Assembly: GCF_018139145.2 (NCBI RefSeq)
Contig: NC_059500.1
Span: forward strand, 42,477,175 to 42,541,174
Source of the DNA: Gymnogyps californianus
Taxonomy: Eukaryota > Chordata > Aves > Accipitriformes > Cathartidae
Length of the DNA: 64,000 nucleotides
Direction of reading: 5' to 3'
Position numbers and translations under genes: made by a program. Below the pieces are notes generated by a model, which ran no database searches, was not told the origin of the DNA, and saw only the letters and a list, made by a program, of their open reading frames with translations. Positions 14,027 to 23,250 of this stretch are shown one piece after another (within the stretch, counting starts at the first letter, position 1; every line of letters starts with the position of its first letter).

Positions 14027-14137
14027 TTAATATTTTACACTGTAAGCCATATCATCTTTTATCTTTTATTTATAGTGATCCTCATATTAATTTCTCAATA
14101 GCAGCTGGCACAGCAGGAGGGACAAGGCATTGATCTT
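14027..14137 (+). repeat. Unclassified repeat, copy 2 of a pair
   Basis: Partner of 10796-10905, same orientation, 3.2 kb downstream. It shares the exact 23-base core and the terminal AAGGCATTGATCTT. Downstream of that word the two copies stop resembling each other, so the right edge of the pair is fairly sharp while the left edge fades over about 90 bases. Confidence 0.7.
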
Positions 14138-14581
14138 CCAATTTATCTACTACTCTTACATATCCTGAGGTCGAAGCAGCCTAGAGAGATTGATGGAGCT
14201 CTGGCATCAGTCCAGCGGCTGTGTGTTTCTCATGCATGAAAATCAACAACAGGAAACCGAAATTTGACAATTGGCAGTAATATCAGTGACCTCTGTAATA
14301 AATATAACAGGATGGTCTTCAATAATTTAATGGAATATCGAGTATTCCATAATGAAAAATCAGCCATGTGAGAGTGTGTGTATATAGCTTTGTGAGGTTC
14401 TGTATATGTGACCTTAGATGTGTACCCATACAGCTGCAAACACCAATATACACTTTATTTTATTTACAGACCAGAAAGTCATGAAAGTTATCTATGATGA
14501 AATTAATTGTATTATTTCCCTGCTAATACAGGAAAAGTAGTAAAATTAAAGGGCTGTCATGTTTGCAACAGTTAGGTAAGA

Positions 14582-14627
14582 ATACACACATACACATGTG
14601 CGCGCACACACACGTATGTATACGTAT
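14582..14627. repeat. 46-base alternating purine-pyrimidine tract
   Basis: Every step alternates R and Y for 46 bases, with a CA/TG frame, a central GCGCGC and a TATGTATACGTAT end. Such tracts are the classical sequence class able to adopt left-handed Z-DNA under negative supercoiling; whether this one does is unknown. Confidence 0.85.
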
Positions 14628-17600
14628 TTCCTCTAAACTTACAATATGAGTCACAGGGCTTCACTTCAAGTTGTGACTAATGTCTTAGAATCATTCATAT
14701 AGCCTGCTAGGGACAGGCCTCTGAAGGATCACACAAAGAGGAGACTTTCTTATTCTTGGTCATTGTATTATTTGTAGTTGCACAACAGGGTTTGACAGCT
14801 CCTGCTGTTTCACTTCCAGTTTTTATCTTTTTAAAAACAAGCAGTTGATCTGCATTGTTAGTAGTTATGAACCACAGATTAATACCACTTTCCAACAACA
14901 GTTCTATCTCCTATCCCTGGTCATATGCAGTAGGAGAGAATGCTAACCATCTAATGTTTACACTTAGTTGAATCTAGCTGCTGTAGGCAGGTTACAGGGC
15001 TTTGTAGACACAATTTTAAATACAAACTTTATGAGCTCTCTCTGCTGAGTGCATTTGAACACAGAAATGCTGTCCTACTCAAAGGCGGTTAAAAGTATCT
15101 ATCTAAAACTTGGTTAGCTAAGACATACAAAAGTGAAGTTGACTCATCAAGGCACTCTGAGTAGCAGTTACTGCACAAGCACACACTACAAAAAGCTACA
15201 GGTAAAACTGCAGGTTGTACTCCTAACTATGCAACATACAGGAAATGTTAAAGTCAGCGTTATGTCCACTGCCATTTCTCCTATGTGGCTTTAGCTGTCT
15301 GGGTTTGTTTCTTTTCCGCCTTTATTTGCTATCTTCCAATCACCCAGAAAAACACTAACAATTCATGCAGTCCCACCACAGTGCTGGAGCTTTCTGGCTC
15401 CTCAACCCATGACTCAGATGGGGGGATCTGGGAGAAACCAAGGGGTTTGGATGCAAAACCAGCACTCCAGGTGGTGACCAAATAACCCAATAAAGAGAGA
15501 GAAATGCTCCATGACATGGCCTGCACACAAGGCAAGGGAACATATTGAGACTGAAAAAATCCACCTTATACATGGAGCCATTGCATATGCTCTGAAGGTG
15601 TGATTACAAATATCAGACCTGAGTTAGACTTAGGAGCACTCTGGAATTGCATGTCGTGGTTGCAATCATGGAGCTGCTGTGGAGACCTCTGTTCACTTTG
15701 GAGCTGCATCCACTGCTGGCAGTATTCAGCTACATATTACTTCTGAAATAAAAATAAATCTCATGCCCTATAGGTCTTAAGAAATCAAAAAGAAAGGAGG
15801 AGTGAAGTATCTTTCTATCAGACATTTAAAAGGCTGCAGAAGAAAAATTCCCCTACTACTCAGGGTGTTCTATTGGTATCTTAGAAAGACCAAGCATGGT
15901 GTGAGGCACAGACTCATTCCCTTTAACAGTCCATGATGTAGTGTTTGTATAAAAGGTGACATGTGATCTGTTGAGCTTTATACTGTAAAGCAGCTGCTTT
16001 AAAAAAGCTCACCATTTGAATGGCCATGGTAAACAGAATATCTTACTTAAAGCTCATAGCAAAAGGCTATGAGGGGCTTTAAAGTACGGCACAGAAATTC
16101 CAAGAAACTACTGCAAGTTATTTTTCTATTTTAGATTTTTGTGACTATGAAGGGCCTTTATTCTTAGAAATTCAGTCTCCTGTAAAGAAACCCTGCTTGT
16201 GAAGTGCATTTACTAAGAAAGGATAAGAAGTCTCTGAACATTTACCCAAATCTAGGAACAAGCTTAGGCTGTTTTTTTGTCAAGTTTTTTGAAAATATTT
16301 GAATATATTATTTTTCACTACTGGCTTCATCTGGGAGTATAACAGAAAATGCTGATAAAATGAGAGATGCTCTTCTCATAGTATTTCTGGACATAAACAA
16401 TAATAGAACTGCCAGAGATTTCACAGGACAGACTGCTTTTATGATATCTCCTTCTCAATTTTATTATTTTATGAAGTTCAGTAATGTCCTGGGTGCTTCA
16501 AGTACAGGAAAGATGAATAGTGCATAAAAAAACAAAAATGTCTTCTGTCCCAAGGTGCTTCAAATCTGATTTCATGCAATGGCAAGAAGAAAGAGAATAA
16601 CAAAATGGAATGAAATGGGAAAAGACAGAGACTAGATAATTATGACTGTCTAATAGTTCAGTGATGGCATACATGCTTCACAGTAGTTATCTGTAAACCC
16701 ACAAATTCTCCTGTAAAATATGTGTAAGGTTTGAGGAAAAAAAAAAGGGGGAAAAAAAAGCTGTATATTTGTTTGGGGTTTGCTTTCCATTATCTATGCA
16801 ATTCTGTCTTTACAGTGATAAACCTCTGAGCCCAGGATGCTCAGAGCTGCCAAGAATGGGTAGCCATTTCTACTGAAGTGGGCTTGGAAAGAAGACTCCT
16901 GCATCACTGATATCAGTCATCTCATTTGACACACAACCACTTTATTAGGAGCTCTCACAAACATCTTGGAATTAATAAGTTTCCACAGAAAGGCTGTTTT
17001 GCAATATCATTCCTCTTACAGCCAGAAAAGACCTTCTGTTTTCCATACCCATCACTAGCCATGGATACATTTAGACTCCTCTTGTGTATCTTTTCCATTC
17101 CACATCCTCTCCGTTTCTCTGACCATCCTATCAGTGTGAATTGCCCTAAATTCTAGGTAGGGGATTAGCATGCATAGTAAAATGCCATTAGTATTTCTCT
17201 GTCTGTGCTCATGATATGCCCAAAGATTACGTGTAGTGTAATCAAACTGTTACTGCATAGCTGACAACCTGCAGATCATGAACAATTAATATACAGATGC
17301 CTTTTCCACACCTATGACACTGCCAATTTATTGCTCCAGTTCTTAAGATCACTCAGCTCTTCCCTTACAATGTTCTGATCAGCCTCTATCCTTGGCATTT
17401 CCCTCTGGTTGAATGTCATCAGTGAATTTCTTTAGCGATGACTTTTTTGGGGGGTGAACTCATTACTGAAAATCTTAAGTAAGATAAAATGTGTCCTAAG
17501 ATTCTTGAAGAATTCCCCATGTAACATCTCATCTACAACACAGTGCGCTCTGTTTCAAAGAATTTCTCAACCAACGTGCAAAACTTTTACAAGTCCCAAA

Positions 17601-18358
17601 TGACATTAGTTAATTACTACTGTGAAAGTATCTAAGTAACTGTAAAAAAAAAGGAACTCTTTTTTTTTGTTTAACCAACAACCAATTCTCTAAAGAAGAC
17701 ACTACAGCCTTGCACTCTGGCAGCATGCTATTCTCAAAGAGGAAAAAATCTCTTGTTAATACCATTATATTCCATGTGCCAGGTCAGGGCAGCACCTTGT
17801 AATAACAACATAATGGGGGCATAGTGTGGGGAATTGTGACAGTGGACCTGGGGGAAATAAGTTAGAATGACAGGACACGCTTTTTTTATATATATATATT
17901 TACCAACAGTTTTGCCTGAGGGAGAGCGGAAGGTCCTTCTGTCAAAACCAGAGAGACACCAAAACGGCATTTTCATTTTTCTGACTCACTCTTTTTCTTG
18001 TTTTCTGGTTTTTTTCCAAGAATGTTACAGCTTTTCAGGACACTGTGACAGTGCATATAACAAGTAGAGGAAAAATAGTGATATTATGAAAATATTTTAG
18101 TGTGACATTTTTTGCTAGCAAAGAAATAAACAGAAAAGAGACAACTTTATTTTCACAGCTAATTTTAACTTTCCAAACTTGGAAAGTTTCAGAACTACTG
18201 CCCCCTATCTCTGTGGTCCTCTGCTTTGCCTTACACAACTCAGATGCTCTTCAGATTGCATCTCTCTAAGACTTTCAAAGTTTTGCCTCGTTATTCTTGT
18301 CCTCCTCCAGAGGATTTCATTCAAAAAGTTTTTGTATAAATATGGAGAATGATAACCC

Positions 18359-18389
18359 TGTATATATGCATGCGCATGTGCATGTGTGT
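18359..18389. repeat. 31-base alternating purine-pyrimidine tract
   Basis: Perfect R/Y alternation composed of TATATA, TGCATGCGCATG and TGTGTGT blocks. Similar in type to the tract at 14582-14627. Confidence 0.8.
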
Positions 18390-18469
18390 TAATGTCATTG
18401 ACAGTTGATAACATACTGTCAGCTACAAAGAATTAAATTGCAGACTGTGTTATGGAGGAAATGCGACAA

Positions 18470-18680
18470 TAGCCGTGTGAGGCGTGGGGCCCTTGGGCAA
18501 ATGCTTGGCACTGTTCCTGACACCATGCAACTGTAGCACCAAGGAGAAGGCAGGAGTCTCACAGGAAGGTGTTGGCAAGGAGCACAGGGCACCAGGTCAT
18601 GCTACTCCCTGGGGCAGAGGGCTCCAGGGAGCCCCTGGTCCTGCAATGCCCTGACACTTCCAGAGAACGAAGCCATGTAG
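18470..18680. other. GC-rich patch with an inverted repeat
   Basis: About 210 bases that are clearly richer in G and C than the surrounding several kb. It contains an 8-bp inverted repeat (CTCCCTGG at 18605-18612, CCAGGGAG at 18624-18631) with an 11-base loop. No reading frame in it looks coding and I do not recognise a repeat family. It could be the relic of an unrecognised retroelement or a former exon region. Confidence 0.45.
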
Positions 18681-19122
18681 TTGTTACAAAGACTTGGATC
18701 TAGCTTATTACAGCTGGTAACGAGAGGAAAAACGGTCTAAAATGAGTAAGAGTAGTAGGACCTGATGTTTAACTCAGAAAGCAGTGAAGGTAGTAAAATG
18801 GATAAAAAGAGGATGAAATATAGCTTGCCATGCTATTTGGAAACCAGCTGAGAGCATCATTTGGGCACTACTGGATTTCAGTGGTAATGCCTCTTTTCTT
18901 GGTCCAGACCAAGGAGGACCAAAGAGGTAAGTTTTGAACTCGGATGTGATAGCTAATTCAGGAATTTTCCATTTCTCCAGGTGTGAGTCCATGTACTGCA
19001 CTCCTCGCCATACCATATAAGCACCTGCAACAGTGCACTAAACTGTTTCAGCCTAATGGCGTCCGCTCTTTCTCCATCTGCCTCTTTACTGGGTCAGAAA
19101 ATATACCTGCACTGGACGAACT

Positions 19123-19126
<4 letters not shown>

Positions 19127-19158
<32 letters not shown>
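19127..19158. repeat. (GA)16 microsatellite
   Basis: Thirty-two bases of perfect GA repeat. On the plus strand it produces an artefactual Arg-Glu repeat in a short frame. Confidence 0.95.
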
Positions 19159-19162
<4 letters not shown>

Positions 19163-19683
19163 GGTACACATATCTATTTATTGAAAGTTGATTTTTGTAT
19201 TTAAGGGGAAAGCTGGTGAGCTCTATTTATAATGTTTGTATTTCTCAAGAGTTTTGATTCTAGCATTTTTGGGCTAGCTCCTGAGAGACTTACAATACAA
19301 CATATTGTAGTAGGAGTAAAAGGAAGCATTTTCTGGGCAATACAAACACTAAACTATATAGCAGATATATAGCCCAGATAGGAAAGTATTACTCCTGTGA
19401 CTAGTGTCACTAGCTTCAACAAGACTCCTTTTTTGAGTAGGAGTACCAGTTAAGGGCCTTGCTGTGGTCAAGAGTAGAGAGCTTATTGTGCTCTTAATGT
19501 ATGCAGTTCTGCACAACAGCTGATCTGCATTAGGTTATAAAGCCAGATTCATATCCTAACTTACAAAGATATGAAAACCTCCATTTCTTTATGGAATCTG
19601 TTGCAGATTCAACAATAAAAATTTTATGCATATGTATAGAATGAAACCAGAAAATAAGTTTAGACTTGGAAAAAAGGACAGAT

Positions 19684-20313
19684 GAAAGGGATCTGGGCTG
19701 CTGGTGGACAGTAGTCTCAATGTGAGTCAGCAGTGTGCCCTGGCAGCCAAGAGGGCAAACAGCATCCTGGGGTGCATCAACCACAGCATAACCAGCCGGT
19801 CAAGAGAGGTGATTATCCCACTGTATTTAGCTTTAGTGAGGCCTCACCTTGAGAACTGTGTGCAGTTCTGGGGCATCACAATTTAAGAAGGATGTTAAGG
19901 TACTTGAATGCATCCAGAGGAGGGCAACAAGGCTGGTGGAAGGAATGGAAGGCATGTCCTATGAGGAGCAGCTGAGGACTCTGGGTTTGTCTAGCTTGGA
20001 GAGAAGGAGGCTGAGGGATGACCTCATTGCTCTCTACAGCTTCCTGAGGAGGGGAAGTGGAGAGGGAGGTGCTGATCTCTTCTCCCTTGTATCTGGTGAT
20101 TAGGAAGCACTTCTTACCAAGAGGGCGGTCAAACACTGGAACAGGCTTCCTAGAGAGATGGTCAATGCTCCATGCCTGTCAGTGCCTTAAAGAGAGGCAT
20201 TTGGTCAATGGCCTTCGTAATATTCTTTAGGTTTTAGTCATCCCTTGAAGTGGTCAAGAAGCTCAACTAGGTGATTGTTGTAGGTCCCTTCCAACTGGAA
20301 CCGTTCTATTCTA
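19684..20313 (+). mobile_element. CR1 LINE, 5'-truncated, plus strand
   Basis: It covers the ORF2 C-terminal segment and the 3' untranslated region, ending in GGTCCCTTCCAACTGGAACC and a short TTCTA tail. The frame begins after the reverse transcriptase core ([20 protein letters not shown]), breaks at 19883-19886 by a frame change after CVQFWGITI, and resumes one frame over with CIQRRATRLVEGMEG and YEEQLRTLGLSSLERRRLR. About 50 bases present in the sister copy (42668-42724) are missing at 20094-20101, causing a second break. The stretch 19716-20093 is nearly identical to 42287-42664 while both flanks differ clearly. An imperfect 22-base direct repeat lies outside the element (19640-19661 and 20343-20364). 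Confidence 0.95.
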
Positions 20314-20489
20314 AATAAATGTTTGTGAAAGCTGCTGAACCAAATGAAACCAGAAAGTAGCTTTTTGACAGTGCAGCTTCTGGAAGCTGTTGCACCTTTA
20401 GAAAACTTTGCTACATTTTCCATTGGCAATGTTTTCTCTTCTGGGACTTCAGAGGGCACCCCTTCACAGGCTTGTAACAGTTGTGCTCT
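20314..20489. other. Spacer between CR1 pieces
   Basis: No gene seen. It contains the right-hand copy of the direct repeat AATGAAACCAGAAA (20343-20364) that also precedes the CR1 at 19684. Confidence 0.6.
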
Positions 20490-20870
20490 AGGTTGTGGCC
20501 ACTCAGGTCTTGAAAACCTCCAGTCTCATATCCCACAACCTTTCTGGGCAACCCACTCCAGTGCTTAATGATCCTCACAGTGATTTTGTTTTTTCTTCTT
20601 TATCTCCAGTACTGCTGGGAAAAGCCTGTCCCCATCCCCTTGATGCCTTCCCCCTAGGCACCAGGGTGTGCTGTGAGGTGCCCTGACACCTTCTCTGCTC
20701 ATGCTGAACCAGCCCCAGCCCCACAGACACTCCTTTCCTCCTCTGAGCCTCTCTGGTTTGTTGACCTCTCTCTCCAGTCCTGGACCCCAAAGAGGATGTA
20801 GTGCCTGGATAAGACCTGATGGTGCTGAGCAGAGGGGATCACTCTTGCACTCTCTGACTAGGGGAGAAAG
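20490..20870 (-). mobile_element. Degraded CR1-like fragment, reverse strand
   Basis: The plus strand carries diverged forms of the reverse CR1 3' region in the right order: CCCACAACCTTTCTGGGCAACC near 20535, a segment like the reverse of the 'CTGAACAACCCCAG' block near 20700-20720, and GTAGTGCCTGGATAAGACCTG followed by AGCAGAGGGGATCACTC near 20800-20845. These match the layout of the clear reverse CR1 at 9301-10132 but with much more divergence, so it is an older subfamily. Boundaries are approximate. Confidence 0.65.
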
Positions 20871-20904
20871 ACAGGAAAACCCTCAAGAGCGAGCCAAGTG
20901 CTGC

Positions 20905-21036
20905 ATTTAACTTTTAGTCAGCCCTGAAGTGGTCAGGCAGTTGGACTAGACGACCATTGTAGGTCCCTTCCAACTGGTACTATCCTATTCTATTCTGTTC
21001 TGTTCTGTTCTATTTTATTCTATTCTATTCTATATA
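20905..21036 (+). mobile_element. CR1 3' end with (TTCTA/TTCTG)n tail
   Basis: A very short CR1: GTCAGCCCTGAAGTGGTCAGG, then GTAGGTCCCTTCCAACTGG and about 45 bases of TTCTA/TTCTG pentamers ending at 21036. It belongs to the same subfamily type as the 3' ends at 20313 and 43573. Only the 3' untranslated end is present. Confidence 0.9.
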
Positions 21037-23104
21037 TACTGTTGGGAGGAAGGAGGAATCAAAATGTTGTTCTGCTGTCCCTGTTTAGGCTAAAACTACT
21101 CTTTTCTGTAACGGCAACTACAAAATTGTGGACTATATTTCTCAAAGAAACAAAAAATATCTTGAATATGATACTGATCGGTATAGTATAATGTACAAAC
21201 AGTACAAATATTGTATCATTCTGTTTAGGAAATTTTGCAGAATAGTTTATATTATTGGATGTTCCTAAAAGTTTTCCACTATCTTCTAGGTTGATTTGGC
21301 CTCAGATTCTCTGTGGAAAATCTATACAATGGTATGGTATTTTCACACTTAAGTTTTGAAGTCTCATTTAAATCCTGCATGGAAATCAAGTGTAAAGATA
21401 ATATAATTTTCTAGAAATATACACATTATTGTCAAATATATTTATTACCAAATAAATTATGGAGGTTTCAGGATTAGACTTTGGCGCTCTCTACTCCTTT
21501 GAAAGAGCTCTATTGCATCAGCTAAAGAAAGCAAACTCTAACTTTATGTATTGCCGCATGTTACTATTTTCCCCAAGAGAACAAGCCGTAAGAGTGGCAT
21601 CACATGTATGACTAAGTTAGTATCCTGTTCCTAGTCTAAGGAAAACTTCCTTTACTTGTAGTAACAGTTTTCTTATGGTTTGTTGGAAAGCTTGTAAATG
21701 TCTTACACTGGAATATTAACGTCCCAACAGCATGCAAAATAAAAATATTAATCTTTCTTCTTAAAAATTCCCTTTTGACTCTTTAATCGAGAATTTGCAA
21801 ACATACTTCCTTCACAGTAATTTTTCTTCATGATCCTGTATCTCTGACCTAAAACTATAAATATAAGATAATTTAAAGGAAGTTCAAGCATTTTTATTAA
21901 TTTACTGCTAGTGTGACTGTGTTCATTAAATAATGTCTAGGTATATCCTAGAGGAAACCTGGGAACAAATTCTGGTGATGAGAATGTTCAGAAGGACCTG
22001 TTTGACAAAGAACATAGGAATGACTGAAAAACATGTGGTATAAATCCCATAGGTTTTATAAAAAATTCTTCTTTTCAGATCAGTTTGGTAAAGATTGTTG
22101 ATCTCAAACCAGGAGTATTAGATGGACCTCAAGATAAAATGTGGTGGTGTTGAATCCTTGTAAACAGTTTAGAAGTTACTCATGCTCAAAAAAGAGTGGG
22201 TTTTTCTGGATTATGTGTGAGGTCTGTATTCAGACACAGAAAACTTGTCAAGTACTAAATGTAAACAAGTGTTTATGATTTTCAGATTTAAATCAGAAAT
22301 TAAATATCAAGATCTCAGTCCTATGTCCTACAAATGTGTGTTCTTTTTTCCTTGTTCTTATTCATGTCTTTTCTTTCTGCTATTCCTTTCCCTCTCATTG
22401 TGCTGTTTTTTACTCTTTTTCCTTCTCCATCCCATTTGTTACTTCTCTGCTTTTGGATCTCTTACTTGGGTCTACAATTCTTTTTATCTGAAGGCTTGTT
22501 TCACTCTGTTCACTCCTCTTTATTCTCCTCCAAAAGTGTATTTTCTATCAAGGCTCTGAACCGGAAGCCCCATGCGTCTATGCCCAACTCTCCCTCACCC
22601 ACATACAGCAGCTTTTCCCATCATTCACTCTCATCTGTTCATGTCAGCTCCATGCACTACTGCCAGTCACCTTGCTGCCTCTTCCCTATCCAGCTGCTTA
22701 GCAATATTTATCATAGCATTATTTCTTTACCTATTCAAACTATTGACAGGGAAAATTGCTGCAGTCTGATAAGTTACCACATTCCTTTTGCTCAACAGGA
22801 GGCAAATGCAATCATAAAAATACAGCAATTTAAGACAACAATGAGGGTGTAGGTGATGAAGTGGAGGAGGGGAGCAAGGAAGAGAAAAAGCACAGTAGAG
22901 TCATAGGGCATCCCCATCTGTGATATGTTAATATTTTGGCCTGAAGAATGCTGTATGAACACTTGGACTGATTGCAGAGCCCTCCAGATCCGGTCCCCAG
23001 TTTTTCAAATTGGAATGTTGCTTCTACACAATGGATATTTCTTGCTGCATAGCTCTGTCAAGTGGGAGATGTGGCGGAAACAGAGGTATAATTCTCAGTT
23101 TTAC
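21037..23104. other. AT-rich non-coding sequence with a pyrimidine-rich stretch
   Basis: No gene seen. 22330-22720 is strongly C/T-biased on the plus strand. Stop codons are therefore rare there, which explains the long but meaningless frames of 104 and 172 codons; their Ser/Phe/Leu/Pro composition mirrors the base bias. Confidence 0.65.
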
Positions 23105-23250
23105 TTTGTTTTACTGAGCAGCCTGAGGAGATCAGTATCCTCATCAGTAAAATGGGAATAATAATACTTATCCACCTTTGACAAGTGCATCATGATCTAA
23201 GGATCAAAGTGCTATGTACAACTAAGTATTTTTATTATTAATACTTTGAT
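23105..23250 (+). mobile_element. MIR/CORE-SINE relic
   Basis: The order of phrases follows the 3' part of MIR-type SINEs: a CTCATCAGTAAAATGGGAATA block followed by ATAATACTTATCCACC, then a TGATCTAAGGATCAAAGTGC block and an AAGTATTTTTATTATTAATA tail like that of L2. These elements are ancient and shared by amniotes; the divergence here fits. Start is approximate because the 5' tRNA-related head is not recognisable. Confidence 0.65.

Larger units (their letters stand above)
14138..19683. other. AT-rich non-coding sequence
   Basis: No gene seen. It contains two alternating purine-pyrimidine tracts (14582-14627 and 18359-18389), an A/G-rich patch at 16737-16760, a GC-rich patch at 18470-18680 and a (GA)16 run at 19127-19158. 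Overlapping short frames on both strands at 15285-15573 are unassigned and lack family signatures. Confidence 0.65.

Noticed and set aside
16470..16620. Possible old amniote repeat (CTTCTGTCCCAAGGTGCTTC)
   Set aside because: Resemblance rests on one short phrase recalled from memory.
22245..22852. Overlapping frames of 104 and 172 codons on the plus strand
   Set aside because: The tract is C/T-rich, which removes stop codons. The Ser/Phe/Leu/Pro composition reflects base bias and no domain is visible.
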